From Aquatica leii (lineage: Eukaryota > Arthropoda > Insecta > Coleoptera > Lampyridae): a DNA stretch of 64,000 bases. Both the position numbers and the translations under genes were made by a program. The stretch covers positions 227,438,532-227,502,531 of the forward strand of contig CM069432.1 in assembly GCA_035610365.1 (NCBI GenBank), in the 5' to 3' direction. Below are positions 46,850 through 59,500 of the stretch, in pieces. Position 1 is the stretch's first letter; each line of letters opens with the position of its first letter. Under the pieces are notes generated by a model, which was not told the origin of the DNA, did not search any database, and saw only the letters and a list, made by a program, of their open reading frames with translations.

Positions 46850-47070
46850 TACGATTTCTGTATATCAAATGGTGCCATGTGTTCTATACCAACGACGCCG
46901 TCATATGGACGACTGGATCATTGCGTATATCGGTTTTCTCTTACTCTATATCTGTCGTTTTCTAAGACCTCAACCACCTTGAAAGGACCTCGAAATTTTG
47001 GTAGTAATTTCTTGCTCGCCATTAAGCTTTCTAATGTATCAGTTAGTGTAAGCTGCATTTACAGTGCTAC
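46850..47070 (-). pseudogene. Gypsy integrase C-terminal scrap
   Basis: Minus strand: MASKKLLPKFRGPFKVVEVL, then ENDRYRVRENRYTQ, a stop, then RPYDGVVGIEHM. This is the C-terminal barrel of a Gypsy integrase. The minisatellite follows immediately downstream on the same strand, so it is probably part of this element's 3' region. Confidence 0.7.
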
Positions 47071-47099
47071 AACAAATTTTCCAGTTTGATTGTAAGTGA

Positions 47100-47880
47100 T
47101 GTACAAGTGTGTAAATATATTTTGTAAATATGTTCGCGCCTGAATTTTATTTACATATTCCAAAACAAGAAAAGGTAAACTTGAACCAGCTCCGCCATTG
47201 CATTTTTTCTAAATGCAACCATTAACATTACAACAATATATTTAATTAAAGTGTAGTCATCGCACAAAGGGTCTATGCATATTACATGCATAATTCCAAA
47301 TAATGCAATAAAAATGTAAATTCACATGACAAGTATTTTACTAAAAGGACAAAATACTAAAATTTGCCGTACTTTTAATAATTGCGAAATTAAAAGAAAA
47401 AAAACATTTGGTAAATGATAGGATAATACTGGTCATTTACATACTTCTAATCACTACATTTCTTTTATGACTGCAAACTTGGCTGCATAAGCTTTCTACT
47501 GAACTGCTTACATCTTATAAAATTCAAACATTTAAATTGATGGTTTTTCTGTACGAGTATCAGTTCGTTTAAATCAGTTATTCAACTCTCACAATTAAGA
47601 ATTATGTCTATTAATTAAAGGAAGGCACGTCTAGACCTAAACAAAGAGATAGGTCTAAACTTCTAAAGCAACCATTGTCGATAAAAAAATTATAACTCCA
47701 TAATTGATCATATCAAGAGCCTAATATGCAGAAATAGTTATTATGAGACAAATAAAAGCGTACGTAGTTACTTACCTTCTCAGTTGTCAGTAAGAAAAGT
47801 ATTAAATGTGGTGTAATATCAAGCATACCATAAATCCACAAAACATTCAGTCAGTATATTAAATATTTATTGAAAAATTG
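47100..47880. other. No gene recognised
   Basis: AT-rich sequence without a coding signal. Confidence 0.35.
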
Positions 47881-47885
47881 GGCCT

Positions 47886-47965
47886 AGTCTCTCCTTAAAG
47901 AGCAAGTCTAAGTCTGGGTGTTTAACTATGACGCGGTCTGAACCGAAAGTCGCTTACAATCATAA
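47886..47965 (+). repeat. Penelope tail fragment
   Basis: AAGTCTAAGTCTGGGTGTTTA and CCGAAAGTCGCTTACAATCAT match the 3' tail of the Penelope-like copy at about 59915-59980 with few differences. It is joined directly to the Gypsy fragment that follows. Confidence 0.6.
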
Positions 47966-48952
47966 GGCCTAGTTACTCTGTCTATTTTACGTTATTCAAG
48001 AGAAGATTTGTTTTAGATACCGATGCAAGTAATTTGATCATATGTGCGGTCCTTTCACAGTAGCAAGAGGAGCAAGAAAAAGTCGTTGCGTTTTTTAGCA
48101 TAGTTTTGTCCAAGTTTTGTCCAAAGAGATTGTTAGCAGTCGCCAAGTTCATACTTTTGAAAATATTTGCATAGACGAAAATTTTTACTAAGGACGGACC
48201 ACGCCGCATTGAAATGACTATTGCAGTTTTGTAATCCGGAAGGAAAAGTAACAAGTTAAATGGAGAGATTGCAATAGTATGACTATGACATAGCAACAGT
48301 GGCAAAAAATATCATTGAAACCTTGATGCTTGGTCCAGGAAATCATGTTTGGCAAACTGCAGCCATTGTTCCCGATCTGAATGTAAGATTGAATGTCACC
48401 GAAGAACTGCTATGGTTGATGACAAGTGGAAATCTGAGCAATTGAGTTGTAAAAAAAAACGACCAACGACCAACCTGGGAAATAATAAGTGCTTTGGGCA
48501 GAAACATCAAAACATAGTGGGCGCATTGGAACTCCTAAAGAGTGGTATTTTGAAACCATTTCTAGAGAAAGAAGACATTGAAAGACATTGGAAAGTTTGG
48601 AAAAGATTCTACTGAGTGAACTGCAAAAGCGAAACAGCACACAAAGCGCCAATGAAACAATATCACGTGGGAAACCTTTTAGAAAAAGTGGCGATTGACA
48701 TCGCAGGGTATTCCTAGAATGTGATTTGAGAACCAAATACATCTTGATGCCAATGGATTATTTTACGAAATGGACGGATACTTTTGCCATACCTGATTAA
48801 AAAACAGCTTGAGTCGCAGACGTTTTGGCGAATGAATTTTACTGCCGGTTTGGAGTTCCGTTGCAATTCAATGTCGACCAAGATTTGAGTCTGGTCTTTG
48901 TCAAAAAGTTTGCCGACTGTTGGGAATTAAGAAAGCTAAAACGACGCCTTTC

Positions 48953-50265
48953 CATCCTCAATCTGATGACATGTTTGAACGGATGAATCGAACAATGTGA
49001 AAGTACTTAGCCAAAGTAGTGTCCGAACACCAAAGAGATTGGGGATCAGTACTTGCACATCTTTCTAATGGTTTACCTATCATCTTTTTACAAAAGCACA
49101 GTCCAAACACTATCCTGTGTCATGCTTGGTTACAAAATTCGACTGCCTTGTGACTTCCAAATTAGACAAATTCCGGAAGAAAAAATTTCTGTAGAAGACT
49201 ACGTCAACGAATTGGTGCAAAAGCTAAACGAAGTACATGAGGCGGTTTGGAAAAACACGCAAATTGCCAGCGATAGAATGAACACAAAACTGCCAAGGTA
49301 ATAGGAGGGCTCTTATGAAGTTCTGCAACCTATTAATAACGTTATATATCGTATCTAAAAACCACCCAAAGACAAACCAAAACTGGCCCACATTAATCGT
49401 CTAGACCAGTTTTCTGGCTATAACAATGTTACCAAGACCAGATCCGAATCAAAACAATAAGCAAAATTAAAAAATTAGTCGATGGAATGGACTTTGATAT
49501 AAGTTTATTAGCATGTACGGGGATTCTGGAGTCTAAGTTTGGAGTTACCAGCGAAAAGCAATAGGACTTGTTCCAAACACTAATAGATTAAGCCAGAGCA
49601 CTTTGCGTGAGTGAAAATCTCGAGGGGTTGAAGTAGTATTTAAGAAGAAATTTGGACGACTAAATAAACAACAGCCGGTTGTCGGCAAAGTCTTAAAACT
49701 ACGTGATGATCGACGCTTCATCAAGAAGTACTCGCCTGCAAAGCCGTTATAGGAAAACCTGTGGCAAGCATTATAAAATCTCAAGAAAGAAATGGAGTAC
49801 CACAACATTAAGTAATTGGGAGTAGCCAAGCTTGAGTGCGGTTTAGATCAACTTAATTGGAGGAAAGTTCGAAATATGTTAAAAGTCCTCTTTCGAGAAA
49901 CAAACGTTTAAGTGTTGGTCTGAAGTTACTATGCAAGTAGAAAATCGGATCAGAAAAAGTCCATTGACTGCTACTTTTATGTTCAAAAAAATTGCCGAAA
50001 TAGAAAGAGTTGTCGCTATCGCCACGATTCTTTCTACCAGTGTCGTACTCAGAAACAGGCAGCGAAACGCATAGAAGTTTTGAGATCATTCTGTTACAAA
50101 GTTTTTCTGGTAACTCAATTGCTGGCGATTAACTCAGTTAAATTCGCAAGGAAATCGCAAGTTTCGATGTGCTAATTATAACGTGAAATTAAAAAGGCGC
50201 TAAAACGATTAGAAATTAGAATGGAAGACACCGTTTAAATGTATCCAAGGTTAAAAGAGAATAAA
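48953..50265 (+). repeat. 1313-bp duplication, left copy
   Basis: From CATCCTCAATCTGATGACAT to AAAAGAGAATAAA. Matched by 50949-52261 over its full length with scattered substitutions and no net length change. Confidence 0.85.
49053..49301 (+). pseudogene. Integrase fragment, left duplicate
   Basis: 82 codons of Gypsy integrase core end and linker (CVMLGYKIRLPCDFQI, then ISVEDYVNELVQKLNEVHEAV). The same stretch is open in the right duplicate. Confidence 0.7.
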
Positions 50266-50948
50266 TGACAACACACAGGTTGTAACTCGAATAAATTTTT
50301 ATTTTATTACCAAGTAAAGGTTAGAAAAGATTTACATAAATGCGATCAACTGCTAGTACGTAGGTACAGATCACAGACAATAATTGTTGATGCAAGCCCA
50401 CTTGTCGACTTCTGCATTCCAAAAGAACAAATTTACATTGGCAAATTTAATAGACATATGCAATATCTCGATAATTAAAAAAAACTGAGCGCACCTTTTA
50501 ATACTATATTACAAACAAAAAAAGTTTGGTAGTCAATTGTGACAACAACCCAATATGTACCCGCAGTCGCACGTGGAAACGACTGACAACGCAGATAAAA
50601 GAAAATTAGAATAGGAAATGCAATACTTACAATTCATTTTTTTTCCTTCGAAGTATACGGCTAGCTAGCGGCACCTTTCCCAGAATTTTCTAAAATTGCT
50701 GAAATAAACAAACACGTACATATAGCGGCATTACAAGTAAGTTCACTTTGGCTTATACGATCTATGAAAAAGAAACAGATACGCCAAGTGTTCTCTAGAT
50801 TAATATCGATATTTTGGTAAGTACGTCTTCCAATACGGTGATAATTGTAATTTTAATCAAAGGTTTCGATATCCTTAATCAACGTAGATGTAACACCCTT
50901 TACACCACATCGTAGGTTGTGACGTCATCATAAGAGAATGATGGACGA
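50266..50948. other. Spacer between the two 1313-bp copies
   Basis: 683 bp, starting TGACAACACACAGG and ending with TGACGTCA about 20 bp before the second copy. AAGAGAAT lies just before it (50256-50263) and just inside its right end (50933-50940). It might be an LTR or other insertion, but the ends do not give a clean target duplication. Confidence 0.4.
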
Positions 50949-52261
50949 CATCCTCAATCTGATGACATGTTTGAACGGATGAATCGAACAATGTGAAAGT
51001 ACTTAGCCAAAGTAGTGTCCGAACACCAAAGAGATTGGGGATCAGTACTTGCACATCTTTCTAATGGCTTACCTATCATCTTTTTACAAAAGCACAGTCC
51101 AAACACTATCCTGTGTCATGCTTGGTTGCAAAATTCGACTGCCTTGTGACTACCAAATTAGACAAATACCGGAAGAAAAAATTTCTGTAGAAGACTACGT
51201 CAACGAATTGGTGCAAAAGCTAAACGAAGTACATGAGGCGGTTTGGAAAAACACGCAAATTGCCAGCGATAGAATGAACACAAAACTGCCGAGGTAATAG
51301 GAGGGCTCTTATGAAGTTCTGCAACCTATTAATAACGTTATATATCGTATCTAAAAACCACCCAAAGACAAACCAAAACTGGCCCACATTAATCGTCTAG
51401 ACCAGTTTTCTGGCTATAACAATGTTACCAAGACCAGATCCGAATCAAAACAATAAGCAAAATTAAGAACTAAGTCGATGGAATGGACTTTGATATAAGT
51501 TTATTAGCATGTACGTGGATTCTGGAGTCTAAGTTTGGAGTTACCAGCGAAAAGCAATAGGACTTGTTCCAAACACTAATAGATTAAGCCAGAGCACTTT
51601 GCGTGAGTGAAAATCTCGAGGGGTTGAAGTAGTATTTAAGAAAAAATTTGGACGACTAAATAAACAACAGCCGGTTGTCGGTAAAGTCTTAAAACTACGT
51701 AATGATCGACGCTTCTTCAAGAAGCACTCGCCTGCAAAACCGTTATAGGAAAACCTGTGGCAAGCATTATGAAATCTCAAGAAAGAAATGGAGTACCACA
51801 ACATTAACTAATTGGGAGTAGCCAAGCTTGAGTGCGATTTAGGTCAACTGAATTAAAGGAAATTTCGAAATATGTTAAAAGTCCTCTTTCGAGAAACAGA
51901 CGTTCAAGTGTTGGTCTGAAGTTATCATGCAAGTAGAAAATCGGGTCAGAAAAAGTCTATTGACTGCTACTTTTATGCTCAAAAAAATTGCCAATATAGA
52001 AAGAGTTGCCGCTATCGCCACGATTCTTTCTACCACTGTCGTACTCAGAAACAGGCAGCGAAACGCATAGAAGTTTTGAGATCATTCTGTTACAAAGATT
52101 TTCTCGTAACTCAATTGCTGGCGATTAACTCAGTTGAATTCGCAAGCGAATCGGAAGTTTCGATGTGCTAATTATAACGTGAAGTTAAAAAAGCGCTAAA
52201 ACGATTAGAATATAGAATGGAAGACGCCGTTTAAATCTATCAAAGGCTAAAAGAGAATAAA
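50949..52261 (+). repeat. 1313-bp duplication, right copy
   Basis: Second copy of the Gypsy 3' fragment, same length as the left copy. It holds the same integrase stretch (51049-51297) and the same stops. The two share premature stops, so duplication followed decay. Confidence 0.85.
51049..51297 (+). pseudogene. Integrase fragment, right duplicate
   Basis: Differs from the left duplicate (49053-49301) by only a few residues, for example Val to Ala, Tyr to Cys and Phe to Tyr. Confidence 0.7.
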
Positions 52262-52901
52262 CCTACTATATTTATAATTAAAAAATCAATACATTAATTA
52301 TTTGAAGTATAATTTATTACAGTTGTTTAGAATAAGTAAACTTGGTAAGCATATCAAAAATTTTTAAATTTGCTTCGAGAAAAGAGTTTTTAGAGTATTT
52401 AGGCATACTACATTATGTGTCGTTTATAACAGTAAATTAGTTTGTATTAATTAAAAAACATCATAAATAGCGTTTAAAAACAAGAAGATAAGACAAAGCT
52501 GAGCGTAAATGTATTTATTGATGTATAGTTCTTACATAAAATGTACAGAAAAATATAGGCAAATGACAGTGTAGTACATTAGAAAAAAATATAAATCTAA
52601 AATATTTTTCTCGGTTTGAGTTCATTTATAATAATTTTCAAAGTAGCTTAAAAATACAGAGCTGGAAGTCTTAGTTTACTTTTTCTTAATATCTAAAAAA
52701 TAAAACTTTTACAAAAAGGGTCGTTTTTGTTGATATCTTATTTTTTGTAATGTAAGCCTTTATCTATAAGCCAAAAATATCGTTTTGAAATTACAAGCAA
52801 TTTTTGGTAGACCCCCAAATATAAAGCTTGTGAAAAAATACCTTTTAAGCAAATTGCGTTAAACCACTTAATTTAAAATGGCTCATTAATATTAGAAACA
52901 T
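52262..52901. other. 3' flank of gene 2
   Basis: AT-rich, directly downstream of the gene 2 stop on the minus strand. It holds several AATAAA-type words. No other gene is seen. Confidence 0.35.
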
Positions 52902-53524
52902 TTACAACATTTGATTTTTATACATAATTAATAAATCGTTTCGTAATATTTTTCCAGTAGCGTTCTTAGGCAAACTATCTACTACAATTACGCCACCTTT
53001 AAGTTGCTTATATTTAACAACTTTAGTTGAAACATATTTTTGTAAATCGTTAATATTTAACTTCTTGTTTGGTACGGGTACAACAAAAGCTAAAGGTACT
53101 TCTCCATACTGCTCATCGGGTATCCCAATTACAGCAGTATCCTCCACGTCTTTAAATCCTCGAATAATATCTTCTAGTTCCGTTGGTGCTACTTGAAACG
53201 AATTTACTTTAATGATATTTTTTAGTCGATCTGTTATGTAAACGAAACCCTTTTCGTCATAATATCCCAAATCTCCAGTTATATACCATCCATCCACAAA
53301 TGCATTTTTTGTTTCAGTCTCTCGATTGTGATAACATTTCATTACCTGAGGTCCTTTTACTAAAATTTCCCCTTTTTGATTAACACCTAAACTTAAATTA
53401 CAATTTTCAGGTGATACTATTTTAAGCGAGGTATTTGCAAATAATCCCATAGTACCAAAGTAACCCTTTGCGATACTTGTTTTAGATGTGTAGCAAACTG
53501 CAATAGTTTCAGTTAACCCATACC
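52902..53524 (-). CDS. Gene 2 exon 7 (C-terminal lobe)
   Basis: 623 nt with stop, 21 nt shorter than in gene 1. Carries [13 protein letters not shown], the altered hinge and TGKILR. Confidence 0.9.
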
Positions 53525-56500
53525 CTGAAAGTTACTAACTTTAATAAAAATTCTACTAGTAATCTTTTATTACCGTTTACTAAATTAATTTTTCTATTAA
53601 TTTTGTTAAGAAATGCATTTATATTTGTTTCACTTAAGGGCGCAGATCCGTATATTACAGTAGAAACTGGTTGAAGAAATTCACTTTTTATAAGTGGGTT
53701 GTTTGTTATAAATAAAACTGTAAAAACACTATAATTTTTAGTAGAATTCAGGTTTTCACGGATTGCAGTTGTAATACAATTTTCCATTCTGGACAATTCC
53801 CGTGTTGTCACACAAGTTGAGGTTTTGTCACAAATCGCAGTGGACATCTTCATTCCGGGCTCTGAAAATGCGACGTGTGGCGAAAGCTGTAATTGTGTAA
53901 TAACGACAACACGAGAATTATCCAGAATAAAAGATTGAATTACTATAATTTCTTTTATATATAAATTTGTACTTACTTAATTGAGGTACTAAATGTAAAC
54001 AAGTAGGTTTATGTTTTATAAGCATATCTATAAAACTTTCCGGTGTGAATTTTTGTATGCAAATGAGTTTAGTAAGTAAACGAAGCTGATTAAACAAAAT
54101 TGCTACTATTCCATAAATGTGAAACCATGGTAAAATTGATAAAACTTTGTTTTCATAAGTTTCTGTAAATGTTTCTAGTTTATTTATAAAAGTTACTAAA
54201 AAATATTTAACTTGCCAGAACGATCAGGATAAAATTTAAATTCTTCAGTATTTGTTTGGCAGATATTTGCTACAATACTTTGATGAGTGTGTTGAACACC
54301 TTTAGACAAGCCTGTTGTGCCACTTGAATATAGTAGCAAAGCTACATCTTTTGGATGTATCTCGACTGTATCACTTACGTCTTGTTTTGTTTGAGAAAAT
54401 TCATTTAAATCAATTGCGCCGCTTGGAGTGGTGCTTGAAATCTAATTAAAAGAAATATATGTTAGTAATTTACGCTTAGCGTTATTATAAATTAAAAATA
54501 TCATACTATACATTATCTAATTTTAAGAAACTTTTATTATATGATCATAGTATGGACCCCTATTTTGTTTTCTGAAATGCATTTTAGTGTTGAAAACACT
54601 CATAGAGAGCTTGATTTAAAGGCTCGTATAACAAAACGATGAAACGCTCAGATGAAACAAATCTGGAACTTGCGGTGGTGCGCAATTTTACTTCATTTTT
54701 TGTATTTTTCGAATGCAGTGTTTGTTATTATTAAACAAGATATTTCTTATGATTCGTTTTATGTTTTAAAAATATAATAAGTCTTAATTTCGCTCAGCAG
54801 TAATGAAAAATGATTATAGTAATTGCAGAATTAGATCAGCGCGAGCTTCCGCCTTGTACGCTGCAAAAATGGTACAACATAGATGAAAATTGCACATAAA
54901 CAATTTATTGAGCACAAAATTTACTACAAAAAAGTCCGCGTGAGTGTATAATTATATCTAATAGTTTAAGAGTTACTGTATTTTAATGTAATTTTCGTGC
55001 AACTTTGCACACCTGTATATTCTAAACTATTGAACGTAACTGTACCCTTCTGCCGACTTTTTTATAGTAAATTTTGTCCTCTATAAAAATGTTTATGTGA
55101 ACTTTCTTCTATCTTGCACCGTTGTACGGTAATAGTTTATTATTTAAATTATTAAGCAAATCATTTCAATACAAAAATTGTGGTGGTTTCAATGCTGGTG
55201 TAATATTACGACATCGACAAAGCTACCCTTAGCCGCAAAAAAAGCCGCGGTGGTCACCAAATGCAACTCGACCGAAACACACATGTTCTACTAAACCGAT
55301 AATTTATGTTCAAATTTTAAAATGCGTAAACGAAACAATTTAATAAACCTGATTTATAAAATTTTATAATAAAAACTATCAGTAATTACTAGTTTATATC
55401 ATAAACGATTTCACTGTAAAGTTATTAACATAGGACGAAAGTAGGTAAAATAAAATTTGAGTAAATTTTGAATTTCGAAATTGTATCAACAGTCAAACAA
55501 TTGTAAACATTATTAGCGTTATAAATCTGTTAAGACTAGAGAAAGAATTCATGTTAAAGTAAAATTCATCTCTTTAATGCTTTTTTATACTCAGTGACAC
55601 ATTTAATATTAATAGGAAAAAAAATCGTAAAATCGGTAAAAAAGTTAATTTAATAAAAAGGCATGTCCATTATTTATATAATATATTGTATAACTTTTAC
55701 ATCGAAAAGATGTGGCAACGTAGCTCGAATCGTGTCATAATCTTAGAAGCTGTAGAACTGTGAACCGCTATAAAACTCGGGTAAAATCCAGTAATCATTT
55801 AGTTTTGTTGTTTTTTTTTAAACGCGCATCAACTAGTTAGAGTATGGTGTAGCAAATCGTTTATTTAATCATTGAATGATTTATTTAATCCAAGCGTATT
55901 CAATCAAAGGCTGGCTAAATTTCTGAAAGTTCCACTTTGGGTCTAAACTTGATTGTGTTTAGAGAAAATTTTACATTTATCCGAATGCTCTTAAACACAT
56001 CACAATGTTTCGACCTTTCCTCGCATAACATGCTTGTGAGCGCAATATTATTATTTGAGCTTTGCGAAGATGACTTTTTCCCTTGAAAATATTTTGTGTC
56101 AAATAAAGTTTGATGTTTTGAGATTTTGTTGTTTGTTTCGTGTTTTTTACCGTACATCACTTGAAAAAGAAAAGCTAAGCGTTACCAAAACAGCCCAAAT
56201 GCGCATTTTTGTGCTTCTCTAGAAAAAAAAACAGCCAGGAGTGTTTGGATTTAGAGTTTTTAATACTAATTCAATGTCGAGCACAATTTCTGTTCCTCTT
56301 GGAGAGATAAAGGGCACACAAATTGAACTACAAAAATAGAAAAAATTAGTGACGCCGGCCTATTTACATGCCATGATGTTTGTTCAAGTGCATGGAATTA
56401 AGATAACACGATCGGTTTTCTCTTTAGATATGTCACTAGAAGCTATGTTTCTCGATAATGAACGGTCTTGCTCATAATTTGTTATGACAAAAAATTCTCT

Positions 56501-59500
56501 ATAAGTCATTGGTGTTGCTGATTCATCATCTTCCAGCGATGAAGAGGTTATGGGAAACAATTCTCAGGTATTTCATGGACAAATGTTAAATACAAACAAT
56601 TGGTGAATTATCATACGACCATATTCTCGTGTAATATGTACCTAGAATACTAATTATTTTTTTTTATGTTTTTATTATTTACGTATGCATTCTTCTTTTT
56701 GCAAATTGTAATAAATCTTGTTCATTATATTACGTAGGTAACATTGTGTTTGTTTTAAACACCTTCCGATAATTGCAAGATTTGCGATATCTGTGAATTT
56801 TTTTTATAAAAACTGAGTTTCTGACCTTGAACTACATGATTTTTGGCAACAAAATCAGCATTCCTGAAAACATATTTATTGAATTGATAGATTCCTATCA
56901 CTTTAAATCCACTAACAGCTAACTCTGTTCCCTCCCATTTCAATAACGCATTGCCAAGTAACTCAGCCAGATCAGACTGTGTTACGGTTCTGTTGTTTAT
57001 AGTTCTGATTTTTTTACGGTAGTAAGTTTTGGGTAGCCCTATAAATGTCTTGTCAAGCGACTGAAGTTAGAAATTATACTCACAGCTTCTTCGTAATGTC
57101 TAATAATACCCTATTCATTAAAATATTTTATTTGCCTTGGTGTCTTTTATATTATCTTAACAAAATCCCAGTAAGAATTGAAAATGTGGACTTTAAAGAC
57201 ACGGTTCCAACAACTTTTAATAATAATGTACAAATTGCATTTGTTCATATTTTTTAGGGAATTGCACAAACAATGTTATTTGGGTATAAAAAAAATTCCA
57301 AGAAACAATTTCTTTTCTCTTTAAAAAATTTGCTGCTATTGCAAATGGTTACTTTAAATACGTATTTCTAGTTTGTTTTTTTGTTTTAGTGTGATAAGTA
57401 TTTTGTTGAATAAAATATAAGAATTACAAAATTATTAGAAATAACCACAAAGTTGTTTTGAAGAAACGTCGAGGTAACCAATTTTTACATTTGATAACCA
57501 TGTCTTTATTAATCGAAAAATTTTTTGCAGCGTTCTATCTTTTTCATCTAGTTAGGACAAGTGAGAGCGACACATTACATGTGTTTTTATAAATTTGTAC
57601 AACTAAGAGTACTTTTAACGTTGCCAATTATGTGGTCAATTTTCTACGACATATATTTTTTTTGTTTAATAAAAGTCGTTGGTTTGTCGCAGCAGGTTCA
57701 AGTAGCTTTTATCACGGTCTGTTATGTAAGGTGGGACACAATTAAGTTTACTTCACCCTTACATAACCTCGAATACTCCAGCTGGGCATGGCATATAAAA
57801 AATATAAACTAACATAGATAGGTAATAAAAAATCGGTGTAGATGTCTTAGGTATAAAACTAGAGCGACTAGTAAAATAACAACTAATTAAGTGGCGTATT
57901 TCTCTCTTAGCCTTCTTCGCACCACTTCTTCCATTCGTTTTTTTTGCGGAGAATCGATGTCAAAAAAGCGTTTATCTCCTGTCATGATGTTTCACTCACT
58001 AACATGATATGAGTCATATTTTGTTTATTTAGGTTGTATTTTTTTGTATCACTTCCCTTTCCGTTTGTAAGAAGTAACACTGAAAAATAGTATGGTAGGA
58101 CTCGTCTACTGCATCCCCTCACAGAAAACAAGATGGCTCTTCTTGCCGACCAGAAAAGAATCGAAATAGCTGTGGCCAGTAAAAGCCTGAGTACTATAAT
58201 AGTTTAGCTGACCGTGTTTCCTCCTGTTCCAGTTCCTTAGGTATGGAATGAGTTCCCGCGACCAGGCCGCTTTTGGGTATGCCGACCACCTATCTTGCCA
58301 TTTCTCCAGAGTGGGTTCCTTTACGGTCTTCCCAAGATACACAAAGGAGTCTCCCTTCAACCGATAGTAAGCACAATCAATTTACCAACCCAATCTTTAG
58401 CACGTTATCTAGCTGCAAAACTCTTGCCGTTGACAAGAAATACAGAAACTCACATTAAAGATTCTACAGACTTTGTAGAGAAAATTAAGAACTTGCGTAC
58501 AACAAAAGAAGATATCCTAGCCAGCTTTCACGTGGTATCCCTTTTTACTAAAGTCCCGGTCGACGAAGTGTTGTTTTTGCTCAAGAAGAGTATTACTGAA
58601 GAAGAAGTTGTGCTCATCGAAATCTCTCTTAAAAACACTTATTACAGTTATAACGACAACTAGTTTAAACAAGTAGAAGGAACGGCCATGGGGTCACCGC
58701 TCTTTCCAGTTATATATGTTGAGTTAAAACCAAAAACTTGGTTTAGATATGTTTGCTGTATGGCCTCATGGCAAAGATAAACTAAATCAGTTCTTTAAAC
58801 CTCTAAACTCTGCACATATTAGCATTAAGTTTACTATGGAGTTAGAACATAACAGCAGTCTAGCCTTTCTTGATGTACTGGTGATAAAGAAAAATATCGA
58901 AAAAGTGGGGCATTCCGTTTATAGAAATAAAACGCACACTAATAGATACTTAAACGCCGAATCTCACCACCATTCAGTACAGAAGAACACTGTTTTGCAT
59001 ACTTTAACCAAAAAAGCTGTACGTGTGTCAGATAATGAAAATCTACAACATGAAAAAGAAACATTGTTGGAGTTCCTACAACAAAATGAATACGGGTTCA
59101 AAGAGATCCAAAACGTATGGAAAAGAGCAATAAATCCAATAATCAAAGAAGACTTATCACCTCCTACTAGCACCGCTTATTTACCATACTGTATGGGTTT
59201 GACAGACAAAATAAACAGGGTGCTAAAGAAACATAATTTTAAAAACTGTTTTTACGACTAAGGATACTCTGAACACCTGGTTTACATCTGCTAAAAACAA
59301 ACAAGGGATTCTAAAACATGCCGGAGTTTATAAAATTCTGTGTTCCTGTGGATCAAGTTATATAGGACAGACGGGACGCTCTATTGAAGCTAGAGTAAAA
59401 AAACATATGGCTGACTGCAAACACCGCAGAGTTACTAAATCAGCAGTGGCAGAACACGTGTGGAACCAAGGACACAATGTTGAACTTTGACCAAACTAAA

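Larger units (their letters stand above)
47985..50265 (+). mobile_element. 5'-truncated, decayed Gypsy (same family as 10708-15534)
   Basis: Starts inside RNase H (FVLDTDASN, about 48007-48033) and runs to the 3' end. Recognisable blocks: VAIDIAG (integrase first Asp, about 48690), FHPQSDDMFERMNRTM with the catalytic Glu (about 48950), TVQTLSCVMLG...IRLPCDFQIRQIPEE (49053-49301), and the tail matching 11070-11240. From about 50066 (GAAACGCATAGAAG) it resembles the LTR start of the other copy. Stops occur throughout. Gag and reverse transcriptase are missing. Confidence 0.75.

Noticed and set aside
46504-46965. Long frames through the minisatellite on both strands
   Set aside because: Unit length near 21 bp keeps frames open; the repeats are not protein-like beyond that.
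54100-54250. GT donor a few bases inside the GC donor of gene 2 exon 4
   Set aside because: GTTAAA gives the wrong phase for the acceptor and a length unlike gene 1.
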